Assembly: GCA_016165875.1 (NCBI GenBank)
Contig: JABBOT010000003.1
Location: forward strand, 27,422,983 to 27,486,982
Source: Acanthopleura granulata
Lineage: Eukaryota; Mollusca; Polyplacophora; Chitonida; Chitonidae
DNA length: 64,000 bases
Direction of reading: 5' to 3'
The notes under the pieces were generated by a model. That model worked only from the letters and a program-made list of their open reading frames with translations. It ran no database searches and was not told the origin of the DNA. How positions within the stretch are numbered: position 1 is the stretch's first letter; each line of letters begins with the position of its first letter. Below are positions 12,361 through 22,493 of the stretch, piece by piece. The translations under genes were made by a program, and so were the position numbers.

Positions 12361-12626
12361 ATTGTAGGATGAGATATCGATGCCAGAATGAGTAGGAGGG
12401 GGGTGAGTAAGGGTTGGGTGGCGCTCTTCGCGAAGGCTTATGTAGGCCTACGTACTCCTTGAGTTTGAGCTAGATGAGCTCAATTCCTTATTCCTGACGC
12501 TGACTTCGCTCTGATGCAATATTCTCTATAATCTGGAAAATGAGAGCATAGCAAAAAAGTAATGGAGTAACCGGTAGTTATATGAATCGCCAAGGGGAGA
12601 TTACTCATACACTGCAAATCTTCAAG
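12361..12626 (+). promoter_or_regulatory. probable MTCH2 promoter and short 5' UTR
   Basis: This sequence lies directly upstream of the MTCH2 start. No TATA box is seen at a useful distance. There is a G-rich stretch (AGGAGGGGGGTGAGTAAGGG) at about 12391 and a TAGGCCTA palindrome at 12443. An in-frame upstream ATG exists at 12582, but the TISU element at 12623 argues for initiation 45 bases further on from a short leader. The transcription start itself cannot be located from sequence. Confidence 0.45.
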
Positions 12627-12634
12627 ATGGCGGC
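12623..12634 (+). promoter_or_regulatory. TISU / YY1-type initiator over the MTCH2 start codon
   Basis: The sequence CAAGATGGCGGC matches the published TISU consensus SAASATGGCGGC at every position and also contains the YY1 core AAGATGGCGGC. TISU elements direct both transcription (through YY1) and scanning-free translation from very short leaders, and are typical of mammalian genes for mitochondrial and basic metabolic functions. The ATG of the element is the start that aligns with the N terminus of vertebrate MTCH2. Confidence 0.8.
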
Positions 12635-12716
12635 GATGAGTGCTTTCCAATTTTGCAGCGGGGCCGTGTTGTCGACTGTGTTCCACCCTCTGGGCTACGC
12701 AAAAGTTTTGATTCAG
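12627..12716 (+). CDS. MTCH2: MTCH2 exon 1
   Basis: Thirty codons from the TISU start to KVLIQ, phase 0 at the end. The donor is CAG|GTTGAG, weaker than the other eleven. Splicing here joins to TTAGGACATGAA in exon 2 and restores the family order KVLIQ-[LV]-G-[HY]-EPLPP. Confidence 0.92.
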
Positions 12717-15700
12717 GTTGAGAAGCACAGATTAACCCGTTATCTGTATGGTTTCCATGTTGCCATTGTGGGGCGGTGACTGATACCTAAGTATTAATCG
12801 CTGACAATTAAATGGACACGAAAATTGATCCCTTTCTGACACAAGGCCAGTTTTTTCAGCACTTCTTATCCAACGGCTTTTCATTATCGATGCTTTCTGC
12901 TTAAATTTACATTCAGGTGTCTACTGTGGTTTGAAAGGAAAGATGTCGCCATAGTTTAACAATTATTTGTGAACGTGAGGTTGTTATTTGCATAACGTGG
13001 CAGAGAATATAATGTCGGTTTATCGAAGAATCTGCTTTTTCCACAATAAGGATCTCATATGTGTGAGCTGGGACTAATGTAACAGTCACTGAGTCAGGTG
13101 TGAGACGGGAGGACAGGTGTGGGAATGGGGATCAGCTAAAAACAGTGAACAGTAGTCCCAAGATGCAATGTAACTCAATGAGACACTAACTCCCAGTCAC
13201 ATAAAATATGGAGGCAATGGCAACTTGTGAAAATGTAATATATCAGATTTACAAATGATCCCATAACTTCAGGTCTCCATAATCTGCAAAATACATTGTG
13301 AAAGTTAAGCTGTTGTTAACTCCACTCTGAAGCATTGTCATTAGTACTTTATCAGTATAAGGATGTGTGACTGATCAGTTGGTTGTCAACGTACTGATAC
13401 TGTCTTCGTCAAGAGCTGATTACCTGCTAATAGAGCTTCACTTTAATGATTAAGTCAGCAAGGCACCCCCTACCAACCATTACAATTGTGTGTTTGAATA
13501 GCCCGGATTGCTTTAAATGTAAACCGTTCTACAGTGGTATTAAAAAGTTAGACATAAACATCAATATACCTGCATATGTCATTCTTACGTAATTTTGACC
13601 AATCTCTTTGCAGTTAGGACATGAACCTTTGCCTCCTTACCCTACCAAGAGTATATTTGGAAGAGACAAGCTGATCTACCCAAATGTCTTCAGATACAGT
13701 AAGCCTCCTTGGAAAAGATGCTTTCAAACTTATAAGATTATAAGATAATTATAAGAAAATTATAAGATTATTAATGTGACAACTGCAAGTTTGTACATTT
13801 GTCTGTGTTATAGTGGAATACAGCCATATGTGCAAACTTACAGTTGATGGATTAATAATTTTAGTTTAGTCCAGCCATTCTTCACTGGAATATTTAAAAT
13901 TATAACCGAAAATATATCTACATGTAGCTTGAAGGAAGACGGTATAGTCCCATTCCATACATACATGTTGTTTTGTTTTGGCTGGTTTACAATACTTTAC
14001 TGCTTGCTTGATTACAGTTGGACACATCCGAGCCACTGATGGGTTTCTGGGCATGTACAGAGGGGCTGTGCCCAAATTTCTGGGTGGCTTTGTCTCCGGG
14101 GCTGTCCAGTCAGCTGTGGCTGAGGTGAGGCTCACTACAAAACTTCCTGTATTCATCTTGAAATTAAAAGGAGTTAATTATTTAAGATACACTGCTTCGA
14201 CTAGAGTGTCAATTTCAAGTGTGAGTTTCAAGCACACACAAGCCTTGAAATAAGCAGCAGGACAAGAACAGTGTCTTGTACTAAATAGTACTTTGACAGA
14301 GATCAGCTGTTTGGTACAGGACAAAACTGTGATGTAAGTAACATTTTTATAATGTGGGTAGGCCAAACAATTGCCAATCCTGCCCTGCACCAACTTCATT
14401 GTTTCCAGGCTTGCATTCTAAACATCTGTATTTCTGACAAATGATTGAAGTGAGTATGCTTACTAAATTTACTGTTGCTTGTAAAGCTGATTTGATACAG
14501 AGCCTGAACACCTCTGTGCAATGTGCAAGATTCTTCAGTGACTCACTTTATTTATTCACCACTTCCACCACAGTTAACAGTTTGGTGCTTGAGCTTCATA
14601 CGTATAGGCTTTAAGACTTGCCTTTATGTTTGCTTATTCTGCAGTCATTCCCCTTGGAGGACCCCAGAGATGACCATAAACGGGACTCTGGGGATATCAT
14701 GGTGTCCATCAAAGCCCTCTGTATAACGGTAGGTACACAGTCTTACTCTACGCAGTCCATCATTCTTGCATCTGTTCTGGATCATGTTTTATTGGGTCCA
14801 GATTAGTATATGTCATTTAGAAAGTGGTTTTGGTATTAAAGATTATTTATTGTTATTAATGTAAGGATTACACTACACTGTGTTTCTGACATTCAGAGCA
14901 TCATTTTGTGTTTGCAGTGAAGTCAGCAATTTTTGTGATTTCTTTTGAATAAACTTTCCAATTTTAACATGAAGAAACACTCATTTTGTGGAAACAGCTG
15001 AGTTTCGAAGGGGCAAGATATGTTCTCATTACTATTTGCAGTTCTGTATATTTTTGTAAATTGCCTTTTGTCCAAATGGTCACGACTGTTGACTACATTC
15101 ACATCAGAAACCTGGTGTATTAAGTCTTGTTCTTGTCATATCAGTATTAGGCTACATGTGTAAGTTATTTATGAGGTTCGAGAGGTTAATTAATGATGTA
15201 AATTGTTTCAGACTTCCAGGGAAACATTAATCAAGTGTATGGGAACAATTGCTAGCCAGCCCTTAAATGGTGAGAACTTTTTTTTGTAATTTCCTTTTTG
15301 TTATTTTTTTTTAGTAGCTCCAAAACTTTGAGTGTGGGGTTAAATAACAGTCATAAGAAATCCAAACTAATAGAGATGAAAATAATATTGTCTGTGGCCA
15401 TGTTCACATTATGTATAAGTGTATTCCTGAAGGGCTTGTAATTTCACATCAGTGTAAAATTGTTTCTCCTCTCCCTTTCAGTGATAATGCTGCGAAGCAT
15501 GGCTCAGTTTGTGGGTGGAGAAACCAGATACTCGTAAGTATATTTCTTTTACATTCTGCACCTTCAGTGTCTCCAAATTGGAACATTAAGAAATAAAATA
15601 ATGTCATGTTTGATCTTTCTTTTCCTTGGAGTTGGAAGTTTTTTAATTTCAGTCATATAACTTTTTTTCTATTTCAGCAATATTTTGTCTGCAATTGGAG

Positions 15701-18564
15701 AGATTTACGAGAACGATGGAATCTTGGGATTTTTTGCGTAAGTTTGTGATGCGTCAGCCTTTTCATTCACACAGATCAGTATAATTCGTGTATTGTGTGC
15801 ATTGCATATTTGTAATGTACACAAACAACTAGGTTGTCTCCCCTTGCTCGGCAGACCTGCATAGCGAATTTTGTGTGTTGCTTTTATTAGAATCCCTGGA
15901 ATTGGCAGAACTCTTTGGCTTAATTTTTAGTTTGATACCCAAATTATAAATGTACATTATCTGCATACAATGTTGCCTTATAGGATGCACGCAAATTTAA
16001 GGAATTTTGGTGATCAGAAAATAGGCTTTCTAATTCAGGTTGGTAGGGCACAAACACAACCAAAATGAGATTGGAAAGTTGAATTATGAAGTTTAATAAT
16101 GCTTATCTAGCAACAATTTGATATTTATGGATGAGATTTAATCTGGGACTGACAGTGGTGATGTTGATGTTTTAGTGGCCTGGTCCCGCGGCTCATCGGG
16201 GAGGCACTCACAGTCTGGCTGGCTAACATCCTGGCTCACATCATTAACACTTACCTGGTGGAGGATAAGGTGAGTTTGATGCAGGCGACAATAATCATAC
16301 ATGCACAGGAGAATATATTATCCATGTGTAATGTGTCTTAAAGAGTGGCATGATAGTTTTCCTTTTGGTGTGAAATTTTGAAGTGGGGCGAAAAACACAG
16401 ATGTTTTCTAGTGGTAAAAATTAAAATATATTTGTCAGTAATGTAAATGTATATTTTGTGCCTAAAAATGTTGACATACATGTGTTGTCAACGTTCTAAA
16501 ACGTATGCATACATGTATACATGTGTGTTGATTTATTACTCGAAACTTTAGATAGTTTGATGTTACAGAAACAAAATGCAATGTTCATGCATCCAGGAAA
16601 TAAATAGTGTCATGTCACACTTTTTAAAGGGGAAATAATAGATGTAAACTATGGATTAGAGACAGCCTACCTGTCTCTCTGTAATAGTGATTTTACTACA
16701 AATAGCCTTGTTCTTTATAACATGTTGAAATTTTCTTCATGTTTTGAATTGCCCTCTTTTCTAAACGATATCTGTAACTTTTCTCTTCTCTTCTGTTCTG
16801 CAGAGTATGCAGACTTACACGGGAGCAGCGTGCGGGGTAAGATTTAAATAAAAAGGTTAAAAATGAAATGCTAAGGTTTTCAATTTGCTTCTGACATTTC
16901 AAAGAAAAGATAACGTGTACCATAATATACTAGTAAACTTCTTTGTTTTGGAGAATGGATGGAAACAAACCTGAAGAACACAGGATTAAAGACATATCAC
17001 AGAAAAGGCATAGTGATGTTGTATCACTTGTACCCTATGCTCTTCAGTCGATATGGCAAAAAAAAATCTTTTTTTGCACCTGATTGGTCGATATTGATAA
17101 CATAGGGGTGCGTTCCATTTTTGCCCAGGATACTCTCTTGGTACACATAAAACATTTGGTCCAGGATAGTCTTTTCTGGAGCCATAAAGGAAGACCTTCT
17201 GACTTCAGAATTTGCCTTCAGTTAGTGAAGGACAACATGTATTTACCGACATGAAATAAGGGGAAGTTGTAGTGTGAAAATAATTTGTGTTGCAGCTGAT
17301 TGTTACCCATGTGACGTATCCATTCACACTCGTCAGCAACCTGATGGCTGTCAATGGGAGCGGGTGAGTCATTATCTGTTCTGTCCAATCCAGGTTTCTT
17401 ACTACAACTAGGCTATCAAGTATTTATCTCTTACCCAATGAAATTTCAGAGTTTTATCCATATCCAGTTGGCATGAGATTTGGTTGATGCAGAAGCTTTG
17501 TCCAGTACTAAGAAAAGTACTAAGACTGCTCCCAGGCTCTGCCCTGTTCACTCCACCCATTAACCTGACCCCCATTCTTAGTAGAAGCACATGTTTGTAG
17601 TTAGGTTTGTTTCATGGTCATAATATGAGTGGTATGATTTCACATAGTGTTCTATGCTGAATTAAAATTTTCACACTGTTTATATGACTTGGGATCACCT
17701 TTGTCAGCAAATTATTATTTCCAAATCTTGTGCCCTTATAATCATGATTGACCCGGAGACATTAGCCTATGCATCTGTTTCATATTTCTATCATATTTGC
17801 CTGTCACATGGTTGATCATTACTATAGAAGTTTTACCTTGGTAGTGTTACAATTTCTAACCACGGGCCAGTTTTGTAATGAAGTTATTCAGGCAATATTA
17901 GTGATACTACACAAAGTTTCAGGCACATGGTGAGATTGCTATTTAAAATCTCCTGTTGACTGCACCTTAAATATACTACTGATATATTGACTTCATTTTA
18001 TCTCTGGTTTCAGCTTAGTGGCAACTTCCCCTCCCAACATGCCCATATACAAAGGCTGGGTGGACTGCTGGCAACGTCTAAGCAAAGCTGTAAGTCTTGT
18101 CGCTGTTTTCTTTTTTTTTTTTTTAACAGACAGTAATGCCTTTTACACACATGGTATCACACAGTGATACTCTGAGTCTTCGTTAGTTATTTGAATACAA
18201 CATGATCGATATATACAGTATGTAACTTCCTCTCCAGTAGTATGTGGGAAGGTCTGCCAGCAACCTGCACATGGTCGTGGGTTCCCACCAGACTCTATCA
18301 GGTTTCCTCCCGCTATAAGCCTGGCCATCGTCGTTTATGTGAAATATTATTGAATACGGTGTTAAAACACCAATCAAATAAACAAATAAGTACAGTATGT
18401 AACTAGAGAATACAGCTCTCAATCCAGTCTGTCATGTTACCTTGGCTTATGTGTTTTAGCACCAGTTGAAGCGAGGCTCCAGCTTATTCTGGCGTTACTA
18501 CAACGGTCCCGTCACTCGCATTGGCGATAAACTGATGGCCCTGGACTACGCCTTCAGCAGTTGA
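12627..18564 (+). CDS. MTCH2: mitochondrial carrier homolog 2 (complete, 12 exons)
   Basis: Joined exons 12627-12716, 13614-13698, 14018-14124, 14645-14728, 15212-15269, 15482-15533, 15678-15737, 16176-16269, 16804-16836, 17296-17363, 18014-18089 and 18460-18564 give 912 bases, 303 residues plus TGA, the length I recall for human MTCH2. All introns are GT-AG and phases are consistent. The family is an SLC25-like mitochondrial outer-membrane protein: a receptor for tBID, involved in lipid metabolism, and reported as an insertase for helical outer-membrane proteins. Three carrier repeats are visible with decayed signatures: PLGYAK (residues 21-26), QPLNVIMLRS (about 138-147) and YPFTLVSNL (about 229-237). 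The canonical acidic residue of PX[DE]XX[KR] is absent, as expected in MTCH proteins. GFFAGLVPRL, spanning exons 7 and 8, is a family hallmark. The in-frame ATG at 12582 would add 15 residues and is less likely. MTCH1 is the alternative paralog, but the short N terminus favours MTCH2. Confidence 0.95.
13614..13698 (+). CDS. MTCH2: MTCH2 exon 2
   Basis: Acceptor CTCTTTGCAG, donor A|GTAAGC. Encodes LGHEPLPP, then FGRDKLIYPNVFRY, with one base left over. EPLPP and the following FGR match the family after the first membrane segment. Confidence 0.93.
14018..14124 (+). CDS. MTCH2: MTCH2 exon 3
   Basis: Acceptor GATTACAG, donor GAG|GTGAGG. Encodes IGHIRATDGFLGMYRG, then VPKFLGG, the loop and second transmembrane part of the first carrier repeat, with the characteristic G-[LF]-x-G-x-x-P turn. 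Confidence 0.93.
14645..14728 (+). CDS. MTCH2: MTCH2 exon 4
   Basis: Acceptor TATTCTGCAG, donor ACG|GTAGGT. Encodes a charged linker (EDPRDDHKRDSGD) and the start of the third helix (IMVSIKALCIT). The linker is the least conserved part of the family. Confidence 0.9.
15212..15269 (+). CDS. MTCH2: MTCH2 exon 5
   Basis: Acceptor TTGTTTCAG, donor ATG|GTGAGA. Encodes TSRETLIKCMGTIASQPLN, the helix leading to the second decayed carrier signature. Confidence 0.92.
15482..15533 (+). CDS. MTCH2: MTCH2 exon 6
   Basis: Acceptor CCTTTCAG, donor CTC|GTAAGT. Encodes VIMLRSMAQFVGGETRYS, corresponding to the conserved VITLRSMVQFIGRE stretch of vertebrate MTCH2. Confidence 0.94.
15678..15737 (+). CDS. MTCH2: MTCH2 exon 7
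   Basis: Acceptor CTATTTCAG, donor TGC|GTAAGT. Encodes NILSAIGEIYENDGILGFF, the amphipathic loop and the start of the GFFAGLVPRL hallmark. Confidence 0.94.
16176..16269 (+). CDS. MTCH2: MTCH2 exon 8
   Basis: Acceptor GATGTTTTAG, donor AAG|GTGAGT. Encodes GLVPRLIGEALTVWLANI and the rest of a long hydrophobic helix ending NTYLVEDK. Confidence 0.94.
16804..16836 (+). CDS. MTCH2: MTCH2 exon 9 (33-base microexon)
   Basis: Acceptor TTCTGCAG, donor GGG|GTAAGA. Encodes only SMQTYTGAACG. The exon has a multiple-of-three length with phase 0 on both sides, so skipping it would keep the frame but shorten the loop before the fifth helix. Confidence 0.9.
17296..17363 (+). CDS. MTCH2: MTCH2 exon 10
   Basis: Acceptor TGTTGCAG, donor CGG|GTGAGT. 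Encodes LIVTHVTYPFTLVSNLMAVN, the third carrier-like signature, very close to the vertebrate LTYPFVLVSNLMAVN stretch. Confidence 0.95.
18014..18089 (+). CDS. MTCH2: MTCH2 exon 11
   Basis: Acceptor TGGTTTCAG, donor GCT|GTAAGT. Encodes GLVATSPPNMPIYKGWVDCW, then QRLSKA. The PIYxxWxDCW motif is conserved in MTCH proteins. Confidence 0.94.
18228..18390 (+). mobile_element. SINE, family A, 5'-truncated, in MTCH2 intron 11
   Basis: Body and tail of family A (GGGAAGGTCTGCCAGCAACC, ATGGTCGTGGGTTCCCACC, GGTTTCCTCCCGC, GGTGTTAAAACACCAATC, AAATAAACAAATAAG) without the tRNA head. A perfect 14-base direct repeat, TACAGTATGTAACT, flanks it at 18214-18227 and 18391-18404. Sense orientation to the gene. Confidence 0.92.
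18460..18564 (+). CDS. MTCH2: MTCH2 exon 12 (terminal coding exon)
   Basis: Acceptor TGTGTTTTAG. Encodes HQLKRGSSLFWRYYNGPV to the stop codon TGA at 18562-18564. R-G-[NS]-S-L-F-[FW]-R matches the family C-terminal region. The acceptor lies 55 bases downstream of a young SINE insertion. Confidence 0.93.
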   Translation, partial: HQLKRGSSLFWRYYNGPVTRIGDKLMALDYAFSS

Positions 18565-20390
18565 AAACGACAGGGCCCTGTGTAGTAGGAATTCAGGTGT
18601 ATAAATTCAGATGTAGAGACTTTTGGTGGTGATTGCAGTGTATTGAAATAATGGAAATCATAAAGTGTAATTACTAACCCAGCTTTATCGTCGTCAATCC
18701 CAGACCCGATCAAACAGGCTTGTAGTTAATAAAGTATGAGACCCACTGCTGGAATTCTGGCAGTTGTCTAGACCTGCCTATGGAGAAGTGTCGTGCAATC
18801 ATGGTCATTGTATTAAGATTTCACGTAGTTCAGATTCATTGTATGTTTGGCTGGATCACTTTAAATCACTCCTTGTCTCATTTGTCTGTGTAAGCAGATT
18901 GGCTTTGAAGAAATTTCTTAAGGGAGAATGTAAGTGAAAGTTGCTTAACTAAGACAGTTTTGTGTAAATATCGTTTATGTACATTCATGATGCTGTGTTG
19001 GCTATTTGTTGTAAATCAGAAGTGTTCAGTATTTAGTTCAAACCCTACAAAACCATGCAATGGGATGTAGCAGGTTTCTAACTATGTTTGGGCAGTATGC
19101 AGTTGTAGTTGAAGTATCAATATCCGGTGTACTTTGTGTGTTATCTTCTTTTAGACTATGTTTCTTATTGTGTGAAGAATGGAAAAAATTCTATTATATT
19201 CTGTATTATTACAGAACAGTAAATTGTATATTTCGTCCATTTGTATGTAAAAAGGACATTCAATCTACTGACCTATCTTTCCTGTGACATTACCCAATGG
19301 TGGTCAGACTATCTTCACAGTGTTGAGATGTGGGTTACACATTAATGCTTATAACATTCTTGCACAACTGCAGCAAGCTCCATGGCCGAGAAAGTTTGGC
19401 CGCATTCAGTAGTTAACACAGCGTGATGGTCCTGTTACCATCCTAGAAACATCATCGTCCGTTGCTGCTGAACTTATGGTAGCTAGTATTGAATGTGTCA
19501 GTCATGTTTGTTCTGTCAGAATTTCTACTGAACGCTGATTGGCTGTGGGTTTTATGACATTGGGAAGAAAATGTCAGTCCTTCCATTTTTCTTCTGTTGA
19601 TTCTGAAATGTTTTCTGAAAACAGAATATTTGAAAGGAACATGCTTCAACATGACTACACACACATTGAGTTAGGCTCTGCTTAGGATCTATCATATTGG
19701 GACTGAACCCTCAGAAGGAACCCCCAATACGTCGTCGCGTAGATGATGATTTTCACAACATCACCTCACTTCTCTTTGAACCATGACATAAGCTTTACCT
19801 GAGCGAAGATAGTGAAATATTATTGAAAAAGCTAACATAACGTGAACCATTTCCTTTCCACTTTCTTCAACGTAATGGTATCACCGTTTTCAATAGGAAC
19901 TTTCGAATTGGAATTGACTTTCCCTTTAGTCCATTGTTTTCCTTTTGTTTAGTCTGTATGAATAAGGTGCAGGTGCGGGAAAATACGTTGTCATGAAATG
20001 CATGGCTAAAGGCGTCTTATATGTAGACGTGTAATACCATTTTAATAGTGTGCTGTACGTTTTTGGCCTGTTGCATGTGGGAGAGAATATTTATAAATCT
20101 TAAAATGAAGTACCCAATCTTTGGTCTAAAGATATCTGGGAAATGACTGTTTGTTTACACTGTATTTTGGTAGGAATTAACACTTTTGGATTATTTGCTT
20201 TTTAATATGAGGTATTGATAAATGCTGTCAGTGCGACAGTAGTTATTTATATAGATAGATGTTGGATGACCTGAGGACTCTATCCATGTGGTACTAGAGA
20301 GAGTATTAAAATTAACCCTGGTTCAAATATGGATGGTATTATAAATGTCTATTTGCACAGTGATTCATTTTTTTGGTATGAAACTTCTTT
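18565..20390 (+). other. MTCH2 3' UTR and downstream sequence
   Basis: The first AATAAA after the stop is at 18728-18733, about 165 bases downstream, and is the simplest polyadenylation signal. Longer 3' UTRs are possible. Open frames at 19060-19287 + and 19452-19664 - show no homology. Confidence 0.5.
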
Positions 20391-20398
20391 CATGTATA

Positions 20399-20475
20399 CC
20401 CTCACCCCCACCCCCACCAAAAATAGACAGATCTCGTCTAATGTATAGCCCCCCTCACCCTTCACACGCGCCAAA
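20399..20475. repeat. C-rich tract with a two-copy ~65-base repeat
   Basis: CTCACCCCCACCCCCACC is followed by AAAAATAGACAGA. About 65 bases later, CCCCCCTCACCCTTCACACG is followed by AAAAATAGATAGAAC. Two diverged tandem copies of a C-rich unit. Confidence 0.6.
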
Positions 20476-20479
20476 AATA

Positions 20480-21150
20480 GATAGAACTTGTTTTATACAA
20501 AGATCATTTTCAGTTACAACCCTGGACAAGCATTTGGACATGAACTAACCAAAAACAAAAAATGATAATAATAATTAGTAGTAGTAATAATTATTATTTT
20601 TTGACTACGGTCATACGGATAAAGTACCATACATACAGGATCATAGCGGTACATTATCTGGAACCAATTTGCAGAAGAATGCAAAATGATCTCGATTTGC
20701 CGAGTAGGGTAAATAAATGTACTGTTTAGATCTTTGAAGAGACCTGGTGTGTGGTCTTCTGGTGTGTATATTGTAGTCATTTTGTATTCAGTTATGGAGT
20801 TAAGAAAGAGAACGATTTCTAACCGTTCGTTCTTAAACTCCTATAAATGGGAATTTTTAGATTGTTATGTGGGGGATCTTTTTTTTTCATTTTGTTAATT
20901 GGGACGTGTTGAAGTTTGGAACTGTAGACTACGGGCTTTTTATTATGTTGTTCAAATGTAATGTGTGGTGACGAAGGTTAGACTGCTGTCCATCAAAGAG
21001 AAAATTACTGCTCAGTTATCATACCAGATGGTATGGATCGACACAAAGAAACATTATCTGAATTCATGACTAGGACAATATCACTTCATGAAACTTCATC
21101 TACATCGTGAAAATTACAGCGAACAAGCCATTTATGTTGTGAGAAGGTTC
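20480..21150. other. no gene recognised
   Basis: Contains an AATAATTATTATT-type simple stretch near 20565-20600. Nothing else is supportable. Confidence 0.4.
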
Positions 21151-21154
21151 GTCA

Positions 21155-21270
21155 TTAACTTGCAAAAGGTGGGTGGTTTATGCCTGGGTCTCCAATGTCC
21201 TCCACACATAAAAAACTGACCGATTGAAAAAAAAAGCTTGAATAAAGTGTAAAACCGCAATCGAATAAAA
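21155..21270 (+). mobile_element. SINE, family B, 3' fragment
   Basis: Reads TTAACTTGCAAAAGGTGGGTGG, CTGGGTCTCCAATGTCCTCCACAC, AAACTGACCGATTG and GTGTAAAACCGCAATCGAATAAAATAAG. This corresponds to the last third of the family B body and its tail. Confidence 0.68.
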
Positions 21271-22225
21271 TAAGTAAATCGAACAATTGTGTGAATATTT
21301 ATCATACCAAATTATTAGTTTAATTGGGCAAACGTTTTGTCACCAGCAATGTTTAGCGGATACTTTAGTTATGTTGTAACCTTATATTTTCAGAACACCA
21401 GCTCAGTGACATAATGCTATCGTGTATTGTTACGTGCCTTGTGGTCTGTTTTAATCACTGGCTAGGTTGAAGATTAGATTCAACGTCATCGGTTGTAACA
21501 TCAGAAGGGACACTACACTACGTGATTGTGCACCTTTGCTTTGGGCGGATTTTTACGCCAAGGTTTCGAGTCTTCAAAGGCTGTGCAAAATTGCACCTTG
21601 TAATTAGAACCAGTTTTAGCTGTTTGCAGTAGTCCACTGACGGCCGAAAGTCCTATGCAACCAAAAAACTTCAATATTCCAAGGACACGTCATTGTACAT
21701 CGTTACCATTCATGGAATGCCATCCTACTTCACACAGATGTACACATGTACATGTAGCTGTCGCTCGATCCCCAACCATCAACATTGACACTAAGCAAAT
21801 GTAGCAAAATGGTATTTGACACTCACTTTGTGATACCGACATTAATGAATAAACTGTCTATATTTTGTAAATTAAAAATGTCTTTTGAGCGTCATGTACT
21901 CTTCACTTGTGTTAAACTTCGTGTTTAAATGTAAGGAAAAAAAACTGGGTCCCACTTGTCTGATATTGAATGAAATCCATATGACATATCAGTAGGCAAA
22001 CTAGAGCTCGAGATGAATTCGAGCCTCAGGCGGGTTGGTCGGTTGGTCAGTTTACTTCCGTGAAAACAACGCTCCAGGCGACTAAGCTAGCCACAGCGAA
22101 CCAAAACCTATAATTATTACGTTTTCATTTTTATGAACAAACGAAATCTCGAGGAATACTCTAGACTCACATTAACTGACTGACATGTATAATTTGGGTA
22201 CTCAGTGTGATAAATCGCAACGATG
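21271..22225. other. no gene recognised
   Basis: A/T-rich sequence. It includes a run of overlapping TACATGTA-type palindromes at 21744-21756. Nothing coding was seen. Confidence 0.4.
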
Positions 22226-22229
22226 TGGC

Positions 22230-22493
22230 TGAGATACTGCCAAGGTGACGTTGGTTAGCTTGTTCAGGAGCCTCTCAGCAATACAATCGCTGTGAGTTCG
22301 AGTTCAGTGCCTGCTGGCTTCCTCTCCAGCCATACGCGGGAAGATTTGCTTGCAACCTGTAGATGACCGTGTGTTATTCCTAGGCTCTGCCCGCTTTCCT
22401 CCCACCGTAATGGTGGCCGGCGTCGTATAAGCGAAATATTCTGTGGAGTATGGGGTAAAATTCCTCTTAAATAAATAAATAAATCAAATAAAT
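22230..22493 (+). mobile_element. SINE, family A, near full length
   Basis: The head retains GGTGACGTTGGTTAGCTTG (A-box region) and CGCTGTGAGTTCGAGTTC (B-box region). The body has CTGCTGGCTTCCTCTCCAGC, ACGCGGGAAGATTTGC, GCTTTCCTCCCACC, GTCGTATAAGCGAAATATTC and an AAATAAATAAATAAAT tail. No clear target duplication, so probably older than the copy at 3014. Confidence 0.82.

Noticed and set aside
12582..12626. Upstream in-frame ATG of MTCH2
   Set aside because: It would add 15 residues not present in the family and would bypass the perfect TISU start at 12627.
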